From positions 248,001-312,000 of the forward strand of contig CASGGR010000028.1 in assembly GCA_949318235.1 (NCBI GenBank): 64,000 nt of DNA. Reading direction: 5' to 3'. This document shows, one piece after another, positions 1 to 12,559 of this stretch. Positions within the stretch are counted from its first letter, which is position 1, and each line of letters begins with the position of its first letter. Source of the DNA: Ecdyonurus torrentis. Taxonomy: Eukaryota > Arthropoda > Insecta > Ephemeroptera > Heptageniidae. A program made the position numbers and the translations under genes. The notes beneath the pieces are model-generated. The model was not told the DNA's origin. It saw nothing but the letters and a program-made list of their open reading frames with translations, and ran no database searches.

Positions 1-940
1 AATCACCAGAAACATAATTAATACCACAAAAACCTAAAATATATTGTAGAACGTAGTGTTAGGCATACACATAAAAATACACTCAAGAAAAAAAATGTTC
101 CTTTTTGAGAAAATCGACTATGGGAATGGTAACATTGAAAATTTTGGATTTTTTAAATTCCCGCCAAAATCAACCAAAAACAAAAAAATTATACAATTTA
201 GGATCGAATAGCACTAACAAGATATTACTGACCCTTAAAGTTTTTTAAAATTACAATTATCTCAAATTAAAGTATAAAAAAATTGAGCAAAAATCATATT
301 TTTGCCCATGTTCAAAACCCGTTAAATCTTTAAAATATAAAAAAATTCCCTCGGAAACCTAATAAATCTTGTAGAAGACAATTTTTTGTGTGACGATAAA
401 AAAAAAACCCGACAAAAAAAGTGTTACTTTTAGAGAAAATCGTATTTCAAAATGGCAGAAATTCATTTTTTTCAATTTTCAAAAATCCCGCAAAAATTCA
501 TTTTTGATTACACAACAAATTTGGCTTAATAGACATGTTAAAATATATGAAATCTATGTCGCCATAAAAATTAATTTCATAATTCGCAGTGGTTTGGCTG
601 TCACAGCTGTCAGAAAAAGTGTAAAAATGGCATAAATGGGCAAAATTGGTGAATTTTTTTCACCACAATCGATTATTGAAAAATCAATTTTTTTTGTCAT
701 GGTCAAACTTATTGGATATTAAACCATTGACAAAAAATGTAAAACCAGCCAAAAAGCAGCTTCACTATTTTTCATAGAATTACTATCAAACCCCTAAAAA
801 TTTTGAATTTCGCGCTCTAAAAATTTGAATTTTGGTTCCATGACCCTGAAATTTGGAATGTATCATGTCTAAGTGACCTTTAACAAAATATATCAAATTC
901 AGCTAAATCTATTTTTTGAGATGTACTACTGTGTTTTTTG
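1..940. repeat. AT-rich, degenerate tandem repeat, no gene
   Basis: No credible coding sequence. Two stretches about 310 bases apart (near 40-130 and 345-450) share the order of an 'aaacctaa..atcttgtagaa' block, a long A run and a 'tttttagagaaaatcg' block. This suggests two or more decayed copies of a roughly 0.3-kb tandem unit. Short open frames here are low-complexity. Confidence 0.4.
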
Positions 941-952
941 ACGTGGACGAGT

Positions 953-1186
<234 letters not shown>

Positions 1187-1399
1187 GGTGTCCATAAAGT
1201 CCTTGAGGGTGTTTAGGCGTTAATAAAAGACATAAGGCTTAACATAAAATAAACTTTTTATACATCAAATTAAAGCTTAGATTTTTACAATTTTGAAAAA
1301 CTAAACGGCTTTAAAATCAAATAGTTACTAACTCTTTTACAGGAGAAAAAGCAAAAAGTTAGGTTTTGTAAAAAAAAAAAAAAAAAAAAAAATGCTGTT

Positions 1400-1795
1400 T
1401 TACGACTTTTTTTTTTTTTTTTTTTTTAAATCCTTGCAATATGGTATCTGTACGTGGGCATGGTTTGTTGCACGACAGACTTCCAGATGAACCCCTAGCT
1501 TGCGCCACACATTATGGAGCATTTTCGGTGTGATGGACTGGATGGTGGCGGTGATATCTTCTGCTTCAGCTTTAGCACGTAGCACGTCAGTCACTGCTGT
1601 TTTTGAAATCGTAATCCTTGACGTAGCCCCAGAGGAAAAAAAATCTGAGGGAAGGGGGGGCGGGCTGAGGTTAGGTGATATTGCCATAGGTCCATCTCGA
1701 CAAAGCCATCTACCTGGAATTTTTTTATTCACCGTGTCTCTGACATTATGTGCCCAATGTGGTGGATCATTGTTTTTGTTCGAAGATGAGATCAT
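1400..1795 (-). pseudogene. Mariner/Tc1-like transposase C-terminal fragment (left arm)
   Basis: The minus-strand open frame has the family's C-terminal landmarks in order: 'RDGP' followed by 'ISPNLSPP..SDFF' (compare the usual WPxxSPDLxPxDFFLWG), then an 'LRAKAEAEDITATIQSITP' stretch, and 'VWRKLGVHLEVCRATNHAH', close to the usual W..L..RLD.CR..NGAHIE end. The DDE catalytic core upstream is missing, so no activity is possible. The frame ends in lysine codons from a poly-T tract. The match to the family ending comes from remembered family features, not from a search. Confidence 0.65.
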
Positions 1796-1879
1796 GACGC
1801 CATTATTCCAGCAAACTTGCTTTGTCGAGATGGACCTATAGCATGGGCCGCAATATCACCTAACCTCAGCACCCCCCCT

Positions 1880-2116
1880 CCCTTCCCTCAGATTTTATTC
1901 CTAAGGGGATACATACCTCAAGGATTACGATTTCAGAAACACCAGTGACTGACGTGCTACGTGCTAAAGCTGAAGCAGAGGATATCACCGCCGCCATCCA
2001 GCCCATCACAACAAAAATGCTCCGTCATAATGTGTGGCGCAATCTAGAGGTTCATCTGGACGTCTTTCGTGCAACAAATTATGCCCACGTAAAGATACCA
2101 TATTGCAAGGATTCAA

Positions 2117-2125
<9 letters not shown>
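1880..2125 (+). pseudogene. Mariner/Tc1-like transposase C-terminal fragment (right arm, inverted copy)
   Basis: This is the mirror-image copy of the left-arm fragment. In plus orientation it contains the complement of the left-arm bases for the 'LRAKAEAED..' and 'CRATN' regions, with scattered substitutions and small indels, and no long open frame survives. Having the same 3' coding piece in both arms shows that the hairpin arose by inverted duplication of a transposon end, not from two independent insertions. Confidence 0.6.
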
Positions 2126-2159
<34 letters not shown>

Positions 2160-2387
2160 CGTAAAAAAGCAAAAAAAAAATTTTGACACAACCTAACTTT
2201 TTGCTTTTTTTTCCTGTAAAAAAGTTAATAACTATTTGATTTTAAAACCGTTTATCTCTTCAAAATTGTAAAAATTTAAGCTTTAATTTGATGTATAAAA
2301 AGTTTATTTTATGTTAATTCTTATGTCTTTTATTAACGCCTAAACACCCTCAAGGACTTTATAGACACCCTGTATATATATATATAT

Positions 2388-2906
2388 GATACAAATTCAT
2401 TGTAGTCTTACCTTTTATAAGACCCTGGGCTTTCACTCGCTGCTTGTTTTGACGATAAAAAATAACACACAACACCATTAAAAATTGTCACTTATATATA
2501 AGTTAATAAAAAGACCCAATTCACAGTTTTTAAAAAATTATATATACATAGCTATGTTATATTTACACCAATTGTAACGTTTTCGAGTGCGTATGTAGAA
2601 ACATACATTGTCTGCACTCTTCTTCTGCTGTAAACTTTTGCTGCAAACTTCTTTTTCTGGAGTAAGCAGAATAAGAGTGCAGACACTGTATGTTTCTACA
2701 TACGCAATCGAAAACGTTACAATTGGTGTAAATATAACATAGCTATGCATATATAATTTTTAAAAAACTGTGTATTGAGTCTTTTTATTAACTTATATAT
2801 AAGTGACAATTTTTTATGGTGTTGTGTGTTATTTTTTATCGACAAAACAAGAAGCGAGTGAAAGCCTAGGGTCTTATAGAAGGTAAGACTACAATGAATT
2901 TTTATC
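2388..2906. mobile_element. Near-perfect 519-bp palindrome (fold-back MITE)
   Basis: The sequence from 2388 ('gatacaaattcattgtagtc') reads inverted from 2906 backwards with only scattered mismatches. The axis is near 2647 and the centre is about 35 unpaired bases ('ctgctgtaaacttttgctgc' region). The arms carry no coding potential. It begins 16 bases after the mariner hairpin, separated by a short (TA)n, and its other side runs into the next (TA)n after 35 bases. The clean arms suggest recent origin. No transposase family can be assigned from the ends. Confidence 0.8.
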
Positions 2907-2939
2907 ATAATGTCACCTCGTTGATAATCAAATTTTAAA

Positions 2940-3060
<121 letters not shown>

Positions 3061-3062
3061 CG

Positions 3063-4340
3063 ATGCTCCCGCGGCATTTTGGAATTACTGCACATTCCGT
3101 ACGCCCCGCGAGTGAAGCAAGTGTACTTTTTAGAAATCTCGCGAGTGGAGTATCTACACTTTCCGCCACCGCGGCCCGTGAAGTTACTAAGCTTTACACA
3201 TTACTAGCTCGTGGAGGCTCTACACTTAAAAATATGAAGTATCTGCACATAATTTTTATTCTTTCAATAAGTGATATAGTGATGCTATTTTAATTGTGTT
3301 TTTCTAGGCCCATATTGATTAAAATAAAATATAAATTACAATCTCACATCTAATTTAAATTTATTTTTGCTATTTTGAGATTTTGTAAATATTCTTTAAA
3401 TTTTTAAGACTGGCATGTAATATTTTTATTATTTTTAAAAAATTTATAAATAAATATTATTAAGGTTTACTAGTTTTTAATTGAAATAAAATGAATAATA
3501 TAACGTTAAATTTATTTGTTATGATTGACTCTACTCTAATATCCTAGTGGTTACGAATATTTATACTATATATATAAAATAAAAAAAATTACCTTGATAC
3601 TGGTTCATTTTATTTTTTTAAATATCACTAACAATATTAATATTGAATAAAATTAATAAATAGATCATTAACCAAAAACGTAAAGCACAGCACACAAATA
3701 CGCTATAAAATCAGTTGCTTTGTTCACCTTAAAACACTATAAAACATTGTTAATTTATAATTATAAATATATATAATTATTGCAACTATAAATAAAAACT
3801 TCAGAAACACATGCACACACATCACTCTCTTACATGAAACTAGGGTTTTAGGTAACCGCCCTCTTCAAAAGAATATATGTGTTAACAATCAACAGGAATC
3901 GGTGACTGTTTCATTTGAACTTTGATTTGAGTTATAAATACATTATGCTTTATGTATATTGGTATAAAGGTGTACAGTTTGGAACTAACCATAATTTATA
4001 ATTTTTATTTTTTTCTTGTATTAAAAAATATTTTGTGCAGTTTTTATATTATTGGTCAGTTATTATATAATAACTTATAAAAAAAGATTTTTTTATAATA
4101 TAAAATTAAAGCTACAACAATTTCGTATAGAGTTAGCATTTTTTTAAGTCAATAAAATATATTGAAAATTGTGGAAAGTGTAGAGCCTCCACGAGCTAGT
4201 AATGTGTAAAGCTTAGTAACTTCACGTGCCGCGGTGGCGGAAAGTGTAGATACTCCACTCGCGAGATTTCTGGAAAGTACACTTGCTTCACTCCCGGGGC
4301 CTACGAAATGTGCAGTAACTCCGAAATGCCCCGGGAGCAT
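3063..4340. mobile_element. TIR element with about 170-bp inverted ends
   Basis: Left end 3063-3228 starts ATGCTCCCGCGGCATTT; right end 4170-4340 finishes AAATGCCCCGGGAGCAT. The two are inverted copies over about 165-175 bases with moderate divergence. Each end is built from five related blocks of about 30-40 bases, each with a 'GTGTA' or 'GTRCA' core and a 'CTCCAC' or 'TTCAC' core followed by a GC palindrome (CTCGCGAG, CCGCGG, CCCGGG). The interior, 3230-4165, is AT-rich and has no gene. Both outer borders are (TA)n. This is a non-autonomous DNA element; its superfamily is not evident. Confidence 0.8.
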
Positions 4341-4343
4341 GGA

Positions 4344-4845
<502 letters not shown>

Positions 4846-4851
4846 GATTAC

Positions 4852-4950
4852 CTTTACTTGCGGCTAAATTGAGCGATGTATCTCCATCATTGTTCTTGTG
4901 ATTGACGTCAGCATCATGGTCTATCAGCAGCATCACCGCCTTATCTTGTC
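4852..4950 (-). CDS. Single ankyrin-repeat exon
   Basis: On the minus strand an acceptor 'ttatttcag' (AG at 4952-4951) and a donor 'aaag|gtaat' (GT at 4851-4850) bound exactly 99 bases. Read in phase 1 this is 33 residues, the length of one ankyrin repeat. The peptide has the hallmarks: 'AVMLLIDHDADVNHKNNDG' (the LL..GAdvn...nGxT turn) then 'DTSLNLAASKG' (T.L..AA..G helix). Both junctions are phase 1, so the exon is a symmetric module. No stop or shift interrupts it. No second repeat exon was found in the window, so the rest of the gene would lie across long introns, or this is an exon stranded by transposons. Ankyrin repeats bind proteins; the partner is unknown. Confidence 0.7.
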
Positions 4951-4953
4951 CTG

Positions 4954-6350
<1,397 letters not shown>

Positions 6351-7330
6351 TTCTGTTCATTACATAGCCTTTAATTACCGCAAAAAAATTACATTCTTTA
6401 ATTTTTAAACATAATTTATTCTAACTTTATCTTAATTTTTGTTGTTTATCAGGTATAGCTGTTAAATTTCTTTTAATAATAAATCTCATAAATGTTTTGT
6501 ATACTTCAAATTAAAAATGAGAGAAAGATTTTATATGTAATATACTCAAATTTCCTATTCGTGAAAAAAGTGTACAATTTTTATTTATAATTGTAAAATC
6601 TTATTCTTATTATTTGTAACTTTTCTTCATAGAACTGACATTTCACTCTTTCCTAAATAATTTTATAATTATAAAGTGTATTTTACGTATTTGCAATAAC
6701 AAGTAAAGTAAACTATATATCGTTACATTTTTTTTTGCTAAATTTTTTATTTTCCATTCTTATTATAAGAAGCTGTGTTATGCAAATGATTCACTATGTT
6801 TATTTTATTCCTTAATACGTAGAACATCATGTGTTGAAAAATTCCCTTTTTAAATATACTACGAAAAATAGAATTCTATATTAAAAAAATATATATATTG
6901 TTTTGGAGATTTACCTTGAATGCGAGCAAAAAATTTAAAAAACTATACACAAAACTATATTTTTATTTCCCTCTAAATAACATCGTCAAATATTATAATA
7001 TTTCTTTAGTTTTTATCTTGTTAGAAAGAAGACAGAATGCTCTTCATTTCATGTAAAGCTTCTATGCTATCGGTATGTCACGACGCATTGAAAAATTTAG
7101 GGACGTTTTCTTATATACGTAACACACTATAATGAGCTGTAGCACTTGCCTGTGTGACGTAAGAGATTTGAGTGCAGTAGCAAGCGGCTGCCGCGCGCGG
7201 CCAGTGCGTTATGCCGCGCTGCGTTGGCAGCGGTGCTCAGATCCTAATGTTATGCACATCATTCCTTTTTTTAATTTTCTGCAGATTTTGTCATGTTTGC
7301 ATCAACCTTTAACCTTTAATTAAAGTAATT
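6351..7330. other. AT-rich stretch with an isolated GC-rich island
   Basis: Mostly featureless AT-rich DNA. At 7170-7245 lies a sharply GC-rich, CpG-rich patch ('gcggctgccgcgcgcggcc', then 'gccgcgctgcgttggcagcg') with partial self-complementarity (GGCTGCC and GGCAGC). A 63-residue frame crosses it from 7132 but has no family feature, and half of it comes from flanking AT sequence. Confidence 0.35.
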
Positions 7331-9000
7331 AAATATTATTACATCATTTGTATTTTATTGACGTATAAAATTGTGTTTTAGCTTTAGCCTTGAAGTTTCT
7401 CTGTACAAAATGCTGCTTTTTGACCGAAAATTACTGACACGACATCTCTGCACATGTCGTCCATCTACTTTTCACTGACTTGATGACACGAGTTTATTGT
7501 TTTTATAGAATAATGAATGTGGACAATATTAAATATTTGCTATTTGAAAATATTTTATTACAATATATAATTCATTGGAAAAATATTAGTACATTTGTAA
7601 TTTAATTTTATTAATTTATTTTATTTTTAATGTTATTAATAAATTATAAACTTAATTTTCAATATTTTATTTTTTGTGTACTATAATTATTAAAGACTTT
7701 TATAATAGTTTAATATGGCCTTAAATGTTTTTAAAATATTATTTCCCGACTTTTGTTCCCAATATCTGAACTCCTATATTCAGGGGTTAATGTTTGGGAA
7801 ATGTATTAGGAATCTTTAAATTTAATAAATAAGACCTATTTTTCAAATCTACAAATATTCAATAATATACCTGGTTAAATTTAAAGAAAAATAAACAAAA
7901 ATTTGGGATAAAAAACTATAAGAAATTTAAAACGTTTTTCTCAATGTTAATATTAAATGCTACAAACAAGAATTTTTAAGTTATATATTACAGAAGTAAA
8001 TATTTTGAGGCAATTTAACATTGTTACATCATTTGTTTGTTAATGGCGTCAAAAAATGTTTTTAAGCTTTGGTTTTTAATTATCTCTGTACAAAATGCTG
8101 CTTTTTGACTGTAAACTACTGACACGAAATCTCTACACATGTCGTCATCTACTTACCACTGACTAGATGACACGAGTTTATTGTTTTTATAGAATAATGA
8201 ATGTGGACAGTATTAAATATTTGCAATTGGGAATATTGTATTGATATATAATAATCATTGGAAAAAAATAATTTAATTTTCTTATTTATTTTATTTTATG
8301 TTATATAAAAAATAAATTTAATTTCAAATATTTTAATTTTTGTATAACGTAATTATTAAAGACTGTTTTAATAGTTTTATATTGCCTTATATGTTTTTGA
8401 AGTGTGTTTTTAATTTCCTGGTAAATAGTTCCCAATATCAGGAATGCTGTGTTCGGGAGTGAAAATTTTGAATTAGTTTAGGAATCTTTAATTCTATTAG
8501 ATAATTATATTTTTCTAATCTACAAATCTAAAATTCTATTTATGGCTTAAGTTATATAAAAAACAAGAAATAATCATGGGTTAACCGAGCACAAGAAAAA
8601 GCGGACGTTTACCTGACCTCAAACTCAGAGTATGTATGTACATAATATAGGAATTTTATAATTAAGTTGGTTGTGGCATTTTTTATAATGTAAATAACAT
8701 TAGAGTTTGCATATAATAATTTTAGAAATGATAAGCATATTGAAGCAATTAAATATTGTTACATCATTTGTATTTTACTGACGTATAAAAATGTGTTTAA
8801 GCTTTGGCCTTGAAGTTTCTCTGTACAAAATGCTGCTTTTTGACCGTAAATTACTGACACGACATCTCCGCACATGTCGTCCCTCTACTTTCCACTGACT
8901 TGATGACACGAGTTCATTTTTTTATAGAATAATGAATGTGGACAATATTAAATATTTGCTATTTGAAAATATTTTATTACAATATTTTATTCATTGTAAA
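7330..9000. repeat. Three diverged tandem units of about 0.7 kb
   Basis: A block of about 230 bases recurs at about 7335-7560, 8025-8240 and 8755-8990. It runs from 'gttacatcatttg', through 'ctgtacaaaatgctgcttttt' and 'tgacacgacatct', to 'gaatgtggacaatattaaat'. Spacing is about 690 and 735 bases. Between the blocks lie weaker shared parts such as 'ttcccaatatctgaa..ttcaggggt..tgggaaatg' at 7752 and a related copy at 8428. The units are related to those at 14.7-16.3 kb. No coding capacity. Confidence 0.75.
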
Positions 9001-10690
9001 ATTACATTAAATACAGTCATGAAATTCGTTAAAAAAATATTCGTTGTCTACTTTTATACAAATATATTATTTATAGAAGTATTTTGTTATAAAATATTAT
9101 GTAACTAGTAATATATATATAAAAACAAATCAAGATTTCATTGTAGACTGCATTAGGTTATAATTTTATTCTTGCTAATTACTACTACAATATAGGATTC
9201 GTATAGTATAGAAGATCATGCTATGAATTATAAAAATTTATAAAAAAATGTAAATAAAGTTTGTATTGCCTATATTATCATTTTACTAAAATAATCGCTT
9301 ACATATAAAATGTAAAAAGAATATAAAATTTTAAACAATAATAATTATATTAACATTAAAAAAAAAATAAAATAAAAATCCTATGCATATGATACTTTCT
9401 ATTACTATTTTGTTTTATTATTTTTTATGTATTTATTCATAACATAATGAATATCAAAATTAAAAAAAATTTATTGTTTATATTTTTATCAACATTGATG
9501 GAAGCATATAAGGAAATAAATGTTATAAGATAATACACACTGGTTGTATTATGTATCAGCACCAAGTAAAAGAGGGATTAGGGGGGGAAGAGAGGGAATT
9601 TTCACTACACTCTGTTTATTTTCTATTGCAGTGGGCAACACTCAATATTATGTATTATATAATGAAACATAATATGCAACCGTCAAATAAATGTAGAAAA
9701 TAATTTAATTAATAATAATAATAAAAAAAACTTAAATATAAAAGTTTAGAACTTTATTATTAGTACGATAATACTGTGTAATAATACGATCATAATTAGT
9801 ATTATTTTTGAAAACCTAAATATTTTTATACACAGAAATATACAGTCTGATATCGTGAGAAATTTTGTGGTATAACAGTAAAAAATTGACAAATGTGGAA
9901 AAAAGCCATTCTTTTAATATGAAACTATACTGCTTAAATTGATACAGTACGTAATACATTTTTAAAAATAAGGGAAAACAACGAAAACATGTAACTTAAT
10001 TAAAGACATTATATTTTGTGAATATTTTTGATAAGTTGAAATTATTCTAATAATATTAATAAAATCCACTCGCCCCGACTTTGTTTATTAAATTTGCAAC
10101 AGGAAGTCTGGGAGACATAAGTTTTTATGACGCATTTCTTGCTGCCTACTTTACAGGATTTCTATTGATATTTGAAACAAATAATGAAATCAATGAATTT
10201 TTCAAAAATAATTCACGTTTTTATTTCAATAAGTAGAGTATTTTTTTCTAAGATTTTGGGTACCCTTGGAAAATGTAAATGTAAACAAAGTGTCTAAAAG
10301 ATCAAAATCTAAGATAAGTCAGGAAACTCAAATGACTGAAATCGAGTGGTCATACGTCATTAAAGTGACCAATAATCACAGGAAACGAATACAATAGTTT
10401 GGTATGTAAGGCAGTGAAAACAGATCTCAATTCTAGCTAGAGCCTTGCAAAGAAAGAAGAGAGTATTTTTACATAAATATTGAATCTAAAGACAAAAAAA
10501 AATTATAATAACGCATTGGAGCAGTACCGCTATGTCCCGTATATTGTAATTTTTTTCTAATACTATTATCTCTCTTACTGATCAATATAAAATCTAAAGA
10601 TTTTATATTGATGTCAATTTTATTCTTAACAGCTTTTAGTTTTGAGAGTTTTTTAGTTTTATTATTATTTTGTTTTCCTTTGTTGTTTTT
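9000..10690. other. AT-rich non-coding stretch
   Basis: No gene supported. A perfect 15-bp inverted repeat with a 2-base loop lies at 10581-10612 (ATCAATATAAAATCT and its complement). A lysine-rich minus-strand frame of 79 residues (10469-10708) runs across this palindrome and is judged accidental. Confidence 0.5.
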
Positions 10691-10696
10691 CATCTG

Positions 10697-10800
10697 GTCA
10701 CGGTGCATTTTTGCACACGTGCATTAGAGAAGATGCTTTTGCCTCCCCAACCCTCTCGGTCTGTCATATAAAAGGTGGGCGACGGTTGCTTTGTTGTCAC
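10697..10800 (+). promoter_or_regulatory. Promoter-like unit 1 (upstream box, TATA, initiator)
   Basis: 'gtcacggtgcatttttgcac' followed by 'acgtgca' lies about 70 bases before TATAAAAG (10767-10774). A TCA initiator-like triplet follows about 32 bases later (10797-10799), the normal metazoan TATA-to-start spacing. The same upstream box and the same TATA/initiator layout recur near 12.23-12.50 kb. Confidence 0.4.
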
Positions 10801-10813
10801 CACAAAGTCAAAG

Positions 10814-11035
10814 ATGCCGCACACGCCTAGCTTGGACCTGGATGGCTGCAAAAGCATCTTCCCTTACAACAAGAGGAAGGTTCAACAACCTCGTAGCGTC
10901 CCCACGCCACGACCACGAGGGTTTCAGCCGAGGCCCCAAGTGCCTCGGACGATCACAATTCGGAGTTCAATGTCAATTTATTTTCTTTCTAATTGTTGTT
11001 TTCTTATAATATTTTATTACAATTTTTTATTATAA
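10814..11035 (+). CDS. Hypothetical 73-residue Pro/Arg-rich reading frame
   Basis: The first ATG after the promoter-like unit (about 15 bases past the putative start) opens a frame of 73 codons. The first 50 codons have much higher GC than their surroundings and read as a Pro/Arg/Lys-rich peptide ('VPTPRPRGFQPRPQVP'); the last 20 are AT-rich and hydrophobic. No family recognised. It could be a small gene, the start of an exon, or part of a long terminal repeat. The evidence is the GC contrast and the position behind a TATA box. Confidence 0.25.
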   Translation: MPHTPSLDLDGCKSIFPYNKRKVQQPRSVPTPRPRGFQPRPQVPRTITIRSSMSIYFLSNCCFLIIFYYNFLL

Positions 11036-11089
11036 TATTTATTTTGTTATTTTTTTATTTTTTATTATAATATTTTATTAAATAATATA

Positions 11090-11820
11090 GCCCACTAATT
11101 TTGGCAAAAATACATAAAGCGCAGGTAGCGAGTTATGTTGGTAGCCTGCGCGCTAGAGAAGGGGGGGCAGAGTTGGTCTCGGCAGCGGAGATATAAAAAT
11201 TAGCAAGTTTTTGCATATTTTAATCGGTTTGCAGCCACTTTTGAGAGCTTGTATCTCATAAAGTTATCGTTTTAGAAGCTTGATCTTTTTTGCTTACAGA
11301 AGAGTGTAATATTGTTTTTTATCTGCATCACTAAGTTTTTTAACTTAATTAGTTGAATCATGAAAAATCTTCAAAAATGAGGAAAACTCACTTTCGCTCA
11401 TTAACACTACAAATATTTGTTTTTTCTCGTTTCGGGAATTTTTTTAATGATTAAACAAATTGTGTTAAAAACTTTGTGATGCAGATGACGAACACTGATA
11501 TATTTCTCTGGAAAAAAAAACAAGCGTCTTAACGATTACTTTGCGTTATTTTGCTAGGTTCATGAAATAGCTCTAGCTTGCTATTTTAAACGGCCCTTTT
11601 AAAGGGCTATACTTTTATCATTAATGAGCTGTCATGACCTAGCGAATTAGCACAAAGTATTCGTTGTAGAAGCTTGATATTTGAAATGATAATTGAAACT
11701 TAAGATCCAGATTTTCGAAAAAATTTTATTTTTATGCGCGTATCTATCGCCGTCTCTTTCCCGGGAATTGCATTCTCGGTGGCCGGCGAAGTTTTCCGCA
11801 GCCAGTCCGCGATGTATAAA
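11090..11820. repeat. Fold-back repeat with about 110-bp arms plus a third direct copy
   Basis: Arms at about 11262-11372 and 11440-11550 are inverted copies. The best part is 'atctgcatcacTAAGttttt' against the complement of 'aaaaactttgtgatgcagat'. Outward, both arms continue with an 'aaagtaatcgtt..aga.gcttg' block. A third copy in direct orientation lies at about 11625-11690 ('gagctgtcatgacctagcg..gcacaaagtattcgttgtagaagcttgat'). No protein is encoded. Short GC-rich patches lie at 11122-11200 and 11740-11815. The type of element is unknown. Confidence 0.55.
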
Positions 11821-12225
11821 ATTTTTAAATATTTATTCCATGCCTAATTAAATTAAACGTAAAACAAAAATTACAAAAGTTGGCTAGTAATTTTTGCACA
11901 TACGTTTTCAAGTTAAATATTTAATTTTTTTTTTTGAAAATTTTTAGTAAATCTTAAAATATCGTGTGAATTTTTTTCCACTCTTTTATGACTAATTTAA
12001 TTATTATATGATAGTGCAATTGATTAATAAACCTGTAGTTACCACCATCTTAATCCTTTAGAACAATTTGTTTCTTTGCGACACTCAATTTGTTTATTTA
12101 TTATTATTATTACCTATATTTTTAAGTGTATTAATTACATTTAATATCAATATAAATTAATATTATTTCAATAATATAATTATTATATAGTACTATTTTC
12201 TTTTCTTTTTCTTAGTCAGGTTTTT
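11821..12225. other. AT-rich spacer
   Basis: I see no feature in this stretch beyond T and A runs. Confidence 0.4.
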
Positions 12226-12231
12226 AGCTTT

Positions 12232-12500
12232 TGTCACGGTGTGTTTTATACACGTGCAACCATCTGTTTCTCAGACGATTCAGATTGCACTCTCATTCTC
12301 AAGTGTCATAAAATATATCGTTATGCAGCCGCGTAAGTCACGCCTTTTTCGTGTTTCCCTAATCTCAAAGGTACCTCGGTCCGGTCTTACTGTACTTGGG
12401 TGGCTGCAATCACATCTGATGGTTGAACGACCCTTAAGCGTCACCAGCTGAGGACCGGGTATAAAAGCTAGGGGTCTCATCCCTATTTAGTCAGTTCTAG
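12232..12500 (+). promoter_or_regulatory. Promoter-like unit 2 (upstream box, TATA, initiator)
   Basis: 'gtcacggtgtgttttataca' followed by 'cgtgcaacc' resembles the box at 10697. TATAAAAG lies at 12460-12467 and a TCAGT initiator at 12491-12495, 31 bases on; that initiator is the arthropod consensus. The roughly 230 bases between box and TATA are GC-richer than the surroundings and contain no long frame. This may be the start of a lost gene or part of a retroelement LTR; no matching second LTR was found. Confidence 0.45.
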
Positions 12501-12559
12501 CATAGGTTCAGTTTGGCTCAGATGATTATGGCTTTCCACCCACCAGAGTATGTTTCTCT

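Noticed and set aside
10469..10708. Lysine-rich 79-residue protein
   Set aside because: It runs through a perfect palindrome and A-rich runs; composition alone explains it.
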